6,761 bases of DNA, taken from the NCBI GenBank assembly GCA_947169985.1, contig CAMVRW010000135.1, forward strand, positions 1-6,761, given 5' to 3'. This document shows, piece by piece, positions 1 through 6,385 of this stretch (positions are counted from its first letter, which is position 1; the number at the start of each line of letters is the position of its first letter). This DNA comes from an uncultured Butyrivibrio sp. GTDB taxonomy: Bacteria > Bacillota > Clostridia > Lachnospirales > Lachnospiraceae. The position numbers and the translations under genes are program-made. The notes under the pieces are model-generated. The model did no database searches and was not told where the DNA came from. It saw only the letters and a program-made list of their open reading frames with translations.

Positions 1-101
1 CAGTACAGATCAACAACGGTGCTGTTATCGAAGGTATGTGCTCACAGGCTTATGCAGATGTTAATCCTTCAGAGTTCTTTGAGGGACTTAAGAATAGATA
101 A
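1..101 (+). CDS. 3' end of an unidentified protein (partial)
   Basis: An open frame enters from the left edge, with whole codons from base 3, and ends at TAA 99-101. It encodes 32 residues that start VQINNGAVIEGMCSQ and end EFFEGLKNR. The stop lies 18 bases before the pyrH ATG, so this gene is probably cotranscribed with pyrH. In many bacteria the gene before pyrH is tsf, but this tail does not look like the C-terminus of elongation factor Ts. The piece NNGAVIEG faintly recalls beta-helical repeat proteins such as bactofilins, which is far too little to assign a function. The other two forward frames are less convincing: one hits a stop within about 20 codons, and the other stays open past this gene's stop towards the pyrH Shine-Dalgarno site without coherent composition. 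The frame is probable; the product is unknown. Confidence 0.6.
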   Translation, partial: VQINNGAVIEGMCSQAYADVNPSEFFEGLKNR

Positions 102-119
102 TTTAAAAACGGAGACGAT

Positions 120-812
120 ATGAGAATATTATTAAAGCTCAGTGGAGAAGCACTTGCAGGTGAGAAGAAGACAGGTTTTGATGAGGAAACTGTCAGAAAG
201 GTAGCACTGCAGGTCAAGCAGCTTGTAGATGATGGCTGTCAGGTAGGTATCGTAATTGGCGGCGGTAATTTCTGGAGAGGCAGGAGCAGCGAGAACATTG
301 ATCGTACAAAGGCAGACCAGATTGGAATGCTTGCGACTATCATGAACTGCATCTATGTTTCAGAGATTTTCAGAAGCGTTGGTATGATGACCAACATCCT
401 CACTCCTTTTGAGTGTGGATCCTTCACAAAGCTCTTTTCAAAGGACAGGGCTAACAAGTACTTTGAGAAGAACATGGTTGTATTCTTCGCAGGAGGAACA
501 GGTCATCCATACTTCTCAACAGATACAGGAGTTGTGCTTAGGGCCATCGAGGTTGAGGCAGATTATATCCTTCTTGCCAAGGCTGTTGACGGTGTTTATG
601 ACAGTGATCCTGCTAAAAACCCTGATGCAAAGAGATATGATACTATCTCCATTGATGATGTTATTGCACAGAATCTTCAGGTAGTTGATATGACGGCTTC
701 TATCCTGGCAAGGGACAACAAGGTTCCTATGAGGGTATTTGCCCTTCAGGAAGAGAACAGCATCGTAAAGGCTGCTTCAGGAGATTTTAACGGAACAACA
801 GTTACTACATAA
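120..812 (+). CDS. pyrH: UMP kinase (uridylate kinase)
   Basis: Cytoplasmic enzyme of the amino-acid kinase family that phosphorylates UMP to UDP with ATP, feeding UTP, CTP and UDP-sugar pools; in bacteria it is typically a hexamer controlled by GTP and UTP. The 230-residue length is normal. Visible motifs are the N-terminal KLSGEAL (residues 6-12), the glycine-rich GGGNFWRG (47-54), DQIGMLATIMN (66-76), which is typical of bacterial UMP kinases, and the GGTGHPYFSTDTG stretch (125-137) of the nucleotide-binding region, followed by KAVDGVYDSDP. The last of these is the conserved acceptor/ATP-side segment. The start is ATG 120 with GGAG at 111-114, five bases upstream. It lies 22 bases before frr, the usual bacterial pairing. 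HPYFS in the 125-137 motif differs slightly from the more common NPFFT. The identification is secure. Confidence 0.98.
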   Translation: MRILLKLSGEALAGEKKTGFDEETVRKVALQVKQLVDDGCQVGIVIGGGNFWRGRSSENIDRTKADQIGMLATIMNCIYVSEIFRSVGMMTNILTPFECGSFTKLFSKDRANKYFEKNMVVFFAGGTGHPYFSTDTGVVLRAIEVEADYILLAKAVDGVYDSDPAKNPDAKRYDTISIDDVIAQNLQVVDMTASILARDNKVPMRVFALQEENSIVKAASGDFNGTTVTT

Positions 813-834
813 AAATGCCTAGGAGGAAAAGGGT

Positions 835-1386
835 ATGAACGAAAGACTTAAGAGTTTTAATGACAAAATGCAGAAGTCATATGATTTTCTCAAGGAAGAT
901 CTCGCATCAATCCGTGCCGGACGTGCTAATCCCAAGGTCCTGGACAAGATAAAGGTTGACTACTACGGAGCACCTACACCTATTCAGCAGGTTGGAAACG
1001 TATCTGTTCCTGAGGCAAGGATCATCCAGATCGCTCCCTGGGACAAGACACTTATAAAGGATATTGAGAAAGCTATCATGGCATCTGATCTTGGTATCAC
1101 ACCAAGCAATGACGGTGCTGTTATAAGACTGGTATTCCCAGAGCTTACCGAGGAGCGCAGAAAACAGCTCTCTAAGGACATTCACAAGAAGGGCGAAGAG
1201 GCAAAGGTTGCTATCAGAAACATCAGACGTGATGGCAATGATGCTCTTAAGAAGCTTAAGGGAACAGAAGTATCCGAGGACGAGATCGAGGATCTTAACG
1301 AAGAGCTTCAGAAGATCACCGACAAGTTCGTTAAGGACGTTGATGCAGCTGTCGAAGAGAAGACAAAAGAGATAATGACAGTATAA
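835..1386 (+). CDS. frr: Ribosome recycling factor
   Basis: Cytoplasmic translation factor that, with EF-G, splits the post-termination 70S complex. Its 183 residues are close to the usual 185. The family pattern is clear: an N-terminal helix with IRAGRANPKVLDKI (about 26-39), the hinge and domain II segment YYGAPTPIQQVGNVSVPEARIIQI (about 43-66), DLGITPSNDGAVIRLVFPELTEERR, and the C-terminal helices with RNIRRDGND (128-136). In that last motif the conserved arginine at 132 has the same number as the functionally important Arg of the E. coli protein. The C-terminal half is strongly charged and helical, as expected for the three-helix bundle. The start is ATG 835, preceded by a near-perfect AGGAGG (821-826) eight bases upstream, the strongest ribosome site in the window and consistent with high expression. 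It is separated from uppS by only 12 bases. Confidence 0.98.
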   Translation: MNERLKSFNDKMQKSYDFLKEDLASIRAGRANPKVLDKIKVDYYGAPTPIQQVGNVSVPEARIIQIAPWDKTLIKDIEKAIMASDLGITPSNDGAVIRLVFPELTEERRKQLSKDIHKKGEEAKVAIRNIRRDGNDALKKLKGTEVSEDEIEDLNEELQKITDKFVKDVDAAVEEKTKEIMTV

Positions 1387-1398
1387 AAGGAATCAAGC

Positions 1399-2115
1399 AT
1401 GGAAGAAAATTTAAATATTCCTGCACATGTAGCCATCATCCTTGATGGTAACGGTAGATGGGCAAAGGAAAAAGGAATGCCCAGAAACTACGGACATATG
1501 CAGGGCGCAAAGGCTGTAGAGGATATTCTTGTGGACGCTAGGGACATGGGAATAAAGTATCTTACAGTTTATGCATTCTCAACTGAGAACTGGAGTCGTC
1601 CTGAGGCAGAGGTTTCTGCCCTCATGACGATTTTGCGTAATTACCTGAAGACAAGTATAAAGAAATCCATGAAGAACAATGTGCGCTGCCGTGTTATTGG
1701 TGAGCGCTCAAAGCTCTCTGCAGATATCCAGGATGCCATAAATGAACTGGAAGAGGCCACTAAGGATAATACCGGACTGACCTTTACCATTGCTATTAAT
1801 TATGGCAGCAGGGATGAGATCACAAGAGCAGTTCGCAAGGTGGCTGACAGAGTGGCTTCCGGAGAGATCAGCTCTTCTGACATCAAAGAGCAGATGATCA
1901 CTGAGAATCTGGATACCAATTTCCTTCCGGATCCTGATCTTCTTATCCGTACCTGCAACGAGCAGAGGATTTCCAACTTCCTTCTGTGGCAGTGCGCATA
2001 TTCTGAGTTTTACTACACTCCTGTAGCCTGGCCTGATTTCAACAAGGCAGAGCTTGAAAAGGCTGTAGAATCATATTCCGGAAGAACAAGGAAGTTTGGC
2101 GGGCTTAAGACGTGA
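1399..2115 (+). CDS. uppS: Undecaprenyl diphosphate synthase (cis-prenyltransferase, isoprenyl transferase)
   Basis: Adds IPP units in cis to farnesyl diphosphate to give C55 undecaprenyl diphosphate, the lipid carrier for peptidoglycan and other wall polymers; it acts at the cytoplasmic face of the membrane. The 238-residue length is normal. HVAIILDGNGRWA (10-22) carries the catalytic and Mg-binding Asp16, followed by His33, then YAFSTENWSRP (58-68) with Asn64 and Arg67. The C-terminal block has Arg184, Arg190, Ser192 and Glu203. All of these align with E. coli D26, H43, N74, R77, R194, R200, S202 and E213 at a constant offset of ten, so the active site is intact. In the 184-190 block the sequence is RTCNEQR where E. 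coli has two glycines, an oddity near the diphosphate site. The start is ATG 1399 with AAGGA just after the frr stop. The TGA stop overlaps the cdsA GTG start, suggesting translational coupling. Confidence 0.97.
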   Translation: MEENLNIPAHVAIILDGNGRWAKEKGMPRNYGHMQGAKAVEDILVDARDMGIKYLTVYAFSTENWSRPEAEVSALMTILRNYLKTSIKKSMKNNVRCRVIGERSKLSADIQDAINELEEATKDNTGLTFTIAINYGSRDEITRAVRKVADRVASGEISSSDIKEQMITENLDTNFLPDPDLLIRTCNEQRISNFLLWQCAYSEFYYTPVAWPDFNKAELEKAVESYSGRTRKFGGLKT

Positions 2116-2936
2116 AGACTAGAGTAATCAGTGGCATTATTATTGGAATAGTATTAGCCGGTGTTTTGATTCCCGGGGGATATATACTGCTGGCAGCCCT
2201 GTTTATAGTATCTTTGATAGGTTACTACGAACTGGTGAGGGCCACAGGAGTACATAAGGAAGGTGAGAAGACTAACGCACTGGAGGTTTGCGGGTTTATT
2301 TCCATAGTAGTTCACTATGTTCAGATGACCATAACCAGGGATTACAGGTACTTTATCTTTTCCCTGATGTTCTCATTCTTTTTGATAAGTGTCTGCTATG
2401 TGCTGAGCTTTCCCAAGTTTAATGCGAGCCAGACAATATCAGCATTTTTCTGCTTTATTTATGCTCCGGTGAACATGTCTTTTATCTATTTGCTTAGGGA
2501 AAGACCTCTTGGCATATACTTTGCCTGGATACCATTTATTGCATGGGTTTGCGACACCTGCGCATACTTTGCTGGAAGAGCCCTTGGTAAGCATAAGCTG
2601 GTACCGATCCTTTCACCCAAGAAGACCGTGGAGGGAGCAATTGGCGGAGTTATCGGAGCTGTGGCAGTTGGAGCTATCTTCGGATATCTTCTTTACAGGA
2701 ATGAGACCCACGATGTATCAGTGATCATAGTCCTTATAGTCATCACCTTTGTGGGCAGCATTATCTCCCAGCTTGGAGACCTTCTTGCATCGGGAATAAA
2801 GCGTGATCACAACATTAAAGATTATGGCAATATCATCCCCGGACACGGCGGGATTATGGACAGGTTTGACAGTGTTATCTTTGTTACACCTTGCATCTAT
2901 TTCCTGGCTGCAGTACTGGCGCCACTCCTTAAGTGA
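2112..2936 (+). CDS. cdsA: Phosphatidate cytidylyltransferase (CDP-diglyceride synthase)
   Basis: Integral membrane enzyme that converts phosphatidic acid and CTP to CDP-diacylglycerol, the precursor of phosphatidylglycerol, cardiolipin and other phospholipids. The 274 residues form about eight or nine hydrophobic segments (roughly 7-20, 24-40, 60-73, 81-100, 109-127, 134-154, 174-195, 202-222 and 255-272). The full family signature is present at 227-253: Ser227, Lys230-Arg231, Lys236-Asp237, the PGHGG core (243-247) and the Asp250-Arg-Phe-Asp253 metal and substrate site. The upstream LSPKKTVEGAIGG is also typical of CdsA. The start is GTG 2112, whose GTGA shares four bases with the uppS stop, and there is no good independent Shine-Dalgarno site, so initiation by coupling to uppS is likely. 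The gene is followed by the only sizeable gap in the operon. Confidence 0.97.
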   Translation: MKTRVISGIIIGIVLAGVLIPGGYILLAALFIVSLIGYYELVRATGVHKEGEKTNALEVCGFISIVVHYVQMTITRDYRYFIFSLMFSFFLISVCYVLSFPKFNASQTISAFFCFIYAPVNMSFIYLLRERPLGIYFAWIPFIAWVCDTCAYFAGRALGKHKLVPILSPKKTVEGAIGGVIGAVAVGAIFGYLLYRNETHDVSVIIVLIVITFVGSIISQLGDLLASGIKRDHNIKDYGNIIPGHGGIMDRFDSVIFVTPCIYFLAAVLAPLLK

Positions 2937-3003
2937 CGGTGGCAACCTTGGGGGTAATGTGGTATCATTTCTAATGTACTGAATTATATTTTTTTGAATT
3001 GTA

Positions 3004-3039
3004 GCATCCTGTTTGGGACACCAGTACAGGGTGCTTTTT
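3004..3039 (+). terminator. Intrinsic terminator-like hairpin between cdsA and dxr
   Basis: The left arm GCATCCTGT (3004-3012) pairs with the right arm ACAGGGTGC (3026-3034) over nine base pairs with a single G-U wobble. Inside the 13-base loop TGG (3014-3016) can pair with CCA (3021-3023). Five T residues follow directly (3035-3039), which is the layout of a Rho-independent terminator on the + strand. On the opposite strand the hairpin is not followed by a T run, so it is one-directional. It begins 67 bases after the cdsA stop and ends 31 bases before the dxr ATG. It could end the pyrH-cdsA transcript, reduce read-through into dxr-polC, or act as an attenuator. No leader peptide or recognisable riboswitch is seen around it. 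The structure was read by eye; no folding energy was computed. Confidence 0.72.
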
Positions 3040-3059
3040 ATGTAATAGGACTTTGTTAC

Positions 3060-3063
3060 GAGG
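3060..3063 (+). promoter_or_regulatory. Ribosome binding site that sets the dxr start
   Basis: GAGG lies seven bases before ATG 3071. An in-frame TTG at 3053 would add six residues, but its nearest purine-rich site (AGGA 3047-3050) is only two bases away, and the added residues precede the conserved beta strand of the NADPH-binding fold. The ATG at 3071 is therefore preferred. Confidence 0.75.
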
Positions 3064-3070
3064 TAATCAG

Positions 3071-4222
3071 ATGAGAAAGATAGTTTTACTTGGGTCAACG
3101 GGATCCATCGGAACCCAGACTCTGGATGTTGTAAGAAATAACCCCACTGAGCTGGAAGTAATCGGTCTTGCAGCCAACAGCAGAGTGGCTGATGTAGAGG
3201 CACAGGTCAGGGAATTTAAGCCTAAGTACGTTTGTATGTATAGTGAATCTGCGGCAAAAGAGCTGCAGGAGAAGTTTTCAGATACCGGCATCAAGGTACT
3301 TACAGGCATGGATGGACTTCTTGAGATAGTATCCGTCCCTGAAGCAGATACAGTTCTTACTGCAGTTGTTGGAATGATCGGTATTCAGCCTACCATCCGT
3401 GCAATTGAAAGTGGAAAGGACATCGCTCTTGCCAACAAGGAGACCCTGGTTTGTGCAGGACATATCATCATGCCTCTTGCAAAGGAAAAGAATGTGCAGA
3501 TCCTTCCTGTGGATTCAGAGCACAGCGCTATTTTCCAGTCACTTAACGGAGAGCCAAAGGATAAGGTGGAGAAGATCCTTCTTACAGCCAGCGGCGGACC
3601 CTTCAGAGGGAAAAAGAGATCTGAGCTGGAGAACATGACAGCAGCAGATGCCCTTAAGCACCCTAACTGGGATATGGGACCAAAGGTTACCATAGACTCC
3701 TCATCCCTGGTCAACAAGGGACTGGAAGTTATGGAAGCCAAGTGGCTCTTTGGAGTAGACCTTGATCAGATCCAGGTAGTAGTACACCCCCAGAGCATTG
3801 TTCACAGCGCAGTTCAGTTTACTGACGGTGCAGTGATCGCACAGCTTGGAGTTCCTGATATGAAGCTTCCTATCCAGTACGCGCTCTTTTACCCGGATAG
3901 AAGACCTATGAATGAAAAGAGACTTGATCTGTTTGAACTTGGTTCTCTTACCTTTGAAAAGCCTGACACTGATACTTTCAGAGGTCTTGCCCTTGCCTTT
4001 GATTCAGCAAGAGCAGGTGGCAGCATGCCTACAGTATTTAACGCTGCCAATGAGATGGCGGTTAAGAGATTCCTTAAGGGCGACATCAGGTATCTTGAGA
4101 TCTACAGCATGATAGAGGAAGCTATGGAGCACCACAAGAGGATCGAGAATCCTACTGTGGCTGAAATTCTTGCAGCAGAGCAGGAGACCTATGAATTCCT
4201 TGGAAAGAAGTACAACATATAA
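3071..4222 (+). CDS. dxr: 1-deoxy-D-xylulose 5-phosphate reductoisomerase
   Basis: Converts DXP to 2-C-methyl-D-erythritol 4-phosphate with NADPH, the first committed step of the MEP isoprenoid pathway; cytoplasmic, metal-dependent, and the target of fosmidomycin. The 383-residue length is normal. In order: the NADPH loop LLGSTGSIGTQTLD (6-19), VVGMIGIQPT (99-108), ALANKETLVCAG (119-130), PVDSEHSAIFQ (146-156) with metal ligands Asp148 and Glu150, LTASGGPFRG, PNWDMGPKVTIDSSSLVNKGLE with Asn215, Lys216 and metal ligand Glu219, then HPQSIVHSAVQF and GVPDMKLPIQYAL. These match E. coli D150, E152, N227, K228 and E231. It is the first gene after the terminator-like hairpin. Its TAA shares one base with the rseP ATG, so the two are probably translationally coupled. 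Its product ultimately supplies IPP to UppS encoded upstream. Confidence 0.98.
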   Translation: MRKIVLLGSTGSIGTQTLDVVRNNPTELEVIGLAANSRVADVEAQVREFKPKYVCMYSESAAKELQEKFSDTGIKVLTGMDGLLEIVSVPEADTVLTAVVGMIGIQPTIRAIESGKDIALANKETLVCAGHIIMPLAKEKNVQILPVDSEHSAIFQSLNGEPKDKVEKILLTASGGPFRGKKRSELENMTAADALKHPNWDMGPKVTIDSSSLVNKGLEVMEAKWLFGVDLDQIQVVVHPQSIVHSAVQFTDGAVIAQLGVPDMKLPIQYALFYPDRRPMNEKRLDLFELGSLTFEKPDTDTFRGLALAFDSARAGGSMPTVFNAANEMAVKRFLKGDIRYLEIYSMIEEAMEHHKRIENPTVAEILAAEQETYEFLGKKYNI

Positions 4223-5274
4223 TGGCAATTAGTATACTGATTTTTTTCTTAATGTTTGGACTCCTTGTGACCTCCCATGAATTGGGGCATTTCCTTATTG
4301 CCAAGGCAGGAGGCATAAGAGTCAATGAGTTTTTCATCGGAATGGGACCTACCCTTTGGAAGAAGCAAAAGGGTGAGACTCTGTACAGCATAAAGCTTCT
4401 TCCCATAGGTGGAGCCTGTGTCTTTGACGGCATGGATCCCTTGGCGGAGGAGAAGGAAGGCTATGACGAGAGATCCTTTTTAAACGCTCCTGTCTGGAGA
4501 AGGATTGCCACACTCTTTGGTGGACCCTTTGCCAACTTCCTGATTGGTTACATTCTGGCAGTGGTACTGGTGCTTTTTTCAGCCTGGGATTTTCCTGTTA
4601 TTTCTCAGATGACAGAGGACTCAGCAGCTCAGGAGGCAGGAATGCTTCCCGGGGATAAGATCATCAGCGTTGACGGCGAAAAGGTCTACATGGCTGCAGA
4701 GGTAACTTTGATCTCGCAGTTTGCTGAAGGAAGTCCTATGGATATCGTCTATGAGAGAGACGGTGAAAGACATGAGACCACTATTTTACCTAAGTACAGC
4801 GAAGAGGCCGGCCGTTACTACATGGGAATTTATCTGGGAGAGTATGGGGCCATAGAAGGACCACAGGCTCTTAAGTACGCCTGGTATCAGGTACGGTATT
4901 ATTTCAAGAACACCTACAGAAGCCTTGCACTTTTGGTAAAGGGAAGGCTATCAAAGGACGATGTATCCGGACCTGTGGGAATGGTAAAGATGGTGGATGA
5001 CACCTATGACGAGGTAAGACCCTATGGCATTTCGGCAGTGATCCTTACGATGCTGTCACTTACGGTGCTTCTTTCCATTAACCTGGGAGTTATGAACCTT
5101 CTTCCCCTTCCGGCTCTGGACGGCGGAAGACTGGTGTTCCAGTTTATAGAAGTTATCGTAGGTAAACCTGTTCCCGCAGAAAAAGAGGGATTTGTGCACA
5201 TGATCGGCATGATCGCTCTCATGGGACTGATGGTGTTTATACTGTTTAATGACATTAGTAAATTTACAAGGTAA
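4222..5274 (+). CDS. rseP: RIP metalloprotease RseP (site-2 protease, M50 family; RasP/Eep type)
   Basis: Membrane-embedded zinc protease that cuts transmembrane substrates such as anti-sigma factors, leftover signal peptides or peptide pheromone precursors; the actual substrate here cannot be told from the sequence. The 350 residues carry the first membrane segment with HELGH (His19, Glu20, His23 for zinc binding and catalysis), a conserved GIRVNEFFIGMGP block, a second hydrophobic segment at about 98-118, a single PDZ domain at roughly 120-200 (SAAQEAGMLPGDKIISVDG is its typical carboxylate-binding region), GPVGM at about 250, a third segment at about 270-290, the NLLPLPALDGGR motif with the third zinc ligand Asp300, and a last segment at about 325-345. 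One PDZ domain is typical of Firmicute members, whereas the E. coli protein has two. GGACVFDGMD replaces the more usual GGYVxMxGxD. ATG 4222 overlaps the dxr stop by one base and lacks a strong close Shine-Dalgarno site, which points to coupling. Confidence 0.97.
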   Translation: MAISILIFFLMFGLLVTSHELGHFLIAKAGGIRVNEFFIGMGPTLWKKQKGETLYSIKLLPIGGACVFDGMDPLAEEKEGYDERSFLNAPVWRRIATLFGGPFANFLIGYILAVVLVLFSAWDFPVISQMTEDSAAQEAGMLPGDKIISVDGEKVYMAAEVTLISQFAEGSPMDIVYERDGERHETTILPKYSEEAGRYYMGIYLGEYGAIEGPQALKYAWYQVRYYFKNTYRSLALLVKGRLSKDDVSGPVGMVKMVDDTYDEVRPYGISAVILTMLSLTVLLSINLGVMNLLPLPALDGGRLVFQFIEVIVGKPVPAEKEGFVHMIGMIALMGLMVFILFNDISKFTR

Positions 5275-5282
5275 TTTTGCGT

Positions 5283-5287
5283 GGAGG
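5283..5287 (+). promoter_or_regulatory. Ribosome binding site that sets the ispG start
   Basis: GGAGG lies eight bases before ATG 5296, an ideal spacing. The in-frame GTG at 5281 overlaps this site and has no purine-rich site of its own, so the five-residue longer form is unlikely. Confidence 0.88.
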
Positions 5288-5295
5288 CGCACAAC

Positions 5296-6357
5296 ATGGC
5301 ATATCGTGACAATACTAAAGTGATACATATTGGCGACAGAGTGATCGGCGGAGGTAATCCCGTTCTTATCCAGTCCATGACCAACACAAGGACTGAGGAT
5401 GTGGCAGCTACAGTTGCCCAGATAAGGCGCCTTGAAGAGGCCGGCTGCGAGATCATAAGGAGCACAGTTCCCACTCTTGAGGCTGCAAAAGCTCTTTCTG
5501 AGATAAAGAAGCAGATCCATATTCCAATTGTTGCGGATATCCATTTTGACTATAAGATGGCCATTGCTGCCATGGAAAACGGCGCTGATAAGATCAGGAT
5601 CAATCCGGGAAATATCGGATCAAAAGACAGGATCGCAGCTGTAGTATCCTGTGCAAAGGAAAGAAATATCCCTATCAGAGTTGGCGTTAACAGTGGTTCT
5701 TTGGAAAAAGACCTTGTTGAGAAATATGGAGGCGTTACAGCAAAGGGACTTGTGGAGAGCGCCCTTGATAAGATCGGAATAATTGAGGATCTTGGCTATG
5801 ACAATATGGTAGTCAGCATTAAGTCCTCCAATGTTATGCTCTGTGTAGAGGCTCATGAGTTGCTGGCAGAAAAGTGCAACTATCCTCTTCACGTGGGAAT
5901 CACAGAAGCCGGCACAGTTTACGGCGGAAACATCAAGTCTGCTGTAGGCCTTGGAATCATCCTTAATAAGGGCATTGGTGACACCATAAGAGTTTCTCTT
6001 TCAGGTGATCCTGTTGAGGAGATCAAGTCTGCCAAGATGATCCTTAAGACCCTTGGTATGAGAACAGGAGGAATCGAAGTTGTTTCCTGTCCTACCTGTG
6101 GAAGAACAAAGATCGATCTTATCGGACTGGCTAATCAGGTAGAGACCATGGTTCAGGGCTACGATCTTGATATCAAGGTTGCTGTAATGGGCTGCGCAGT
6201 TAATGGCCCCGGAGAAGCCAGGGAAGCAGATATAGGAATTGCCGGAGGAGTAGGTGAGGGACTACTCATTAAAGGCGGAGAAGTAATAAAGAAGGTTAAA
6301 GAGGACGAGCTTTTATCTACATTAAAGGCTGAATTAGACGCTTGGCCTTCCAGGTAA
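5296..6357 (+). CDS. ispG: 4-hydroxy-3-methylbut-2-enyl diphosphate synthase (HMBPP synthase, GcpE)
   Basis: Iron-sulfur enzyme of the penultimate MEP step: it reduces and opens 2-C-methyl-D-erythritol 2,4-cyclodiphosphate to HMBPP, normally with flavodoxin or ferredoxin as donor. The 353-residue length fits the two-domain bacterial form without the plant-type insert. The N-terminal TIM-barrel domain shows QSMTNT, VADIHFDYKMA, DKIRINPGNIG and PIRVGVNSGSLE. The C-terminal ferredoxin-type domain holds the 4Fe-4S ligands Cys265, Cys268 (in SCPTCGRT), Cys300 and Glu307 (in GCAVNGPGE), at exactly the spacing of E. coli C270, C273, C305 and E312. The start is ATG 5296, chosen for the GGAGG at 5283-5287; a GTG at 5281 is in frame but lies at the ribosome site. 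IIRSTVPTLEAA differs from the commoner form in which VP is followed by Asp or Asn. It lies 21 bases after rseP and 28 before polC. Confidence 0.98.
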   Translation: MAYRDNTKVIHIGDRVIGGGNPVLIQSMTNTRTEDVAATVAQIRRLEEAGCEIIRSTVPTLEAAKALSEIKKQIHIPIVADIHFDYKMAIAAMENGADKIRINPGNIGSKDRIAAVVSCAKERNIPIRVGVNSGSLEKDLVEKYGGVTAKGLVESALDKIGIIEDLGYDNMVVSIKSSNVMLCVEAHELLAEKCNYPLHVGITEAGTVYGGNIKSAVGLGIILNKGIGDTIRVSLSGDPVEEIKSAKMILKTLGMRTGGIEVVSCPTCGRTKIDLIGLANQVETMVQGYDLDIKVAVMGCAVNGPGEAREADIGIAGGVGEGLLIKGGEVIKKVKEDELLSTLKAELDAWPSR

Positions 6358-6385
6358 CAGGTAATAGTTTTGAGGTTTTGTTTTT

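Noticed and set aside
2961..2995. Weak hairpin (GTA-CAT paired with ATG-TAC, one bulge) followed by a seven-T run, as a second terminator
   Set aside because: The stem is short and AT-rich with a bulge, and eight or so bases separate it from the T run, so it is not a convincing terminator next to the strong hairpin at 3004-3039.
3053..3070. TTG at 3053 as the dxr start
   Set aside because: The purine-rich site before it is only two bases away. ATG 3071 has GAGG at seven bases and begins exactly at the usual Dxr N-terminus.
2937..3070. Riboswitch or T-box leader upstream of dxr
   Set aside because: The gap is too short and shows no T-box sequence or known aptamer core. Only the terminator-like hairpin is supported.
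2718..3203. 161-codon minus-strand open frame covering the end of cdsA, the gap and the start of dxr
   Set aside because: It is antisense to two clear genes, spans the terminator hairpin, and encodes a Cys-, His- and Tyr-rich sequence with no domain-like pattern. It is a shadow frame.
5281..5295. GTG at 5281 as the ispG start
   Set aside because: It overlaps the GGAGG that serves ATG 5296 and has no ribosome site of its own.
5022..5544. Two overlapping minus-strand open frames of 150 and 162 codons across the rseP-ispG junction
   Set aside because: Both are antisense to conserved genes, overlap each other in different frames, and show no recognisable motif or ribosome site.
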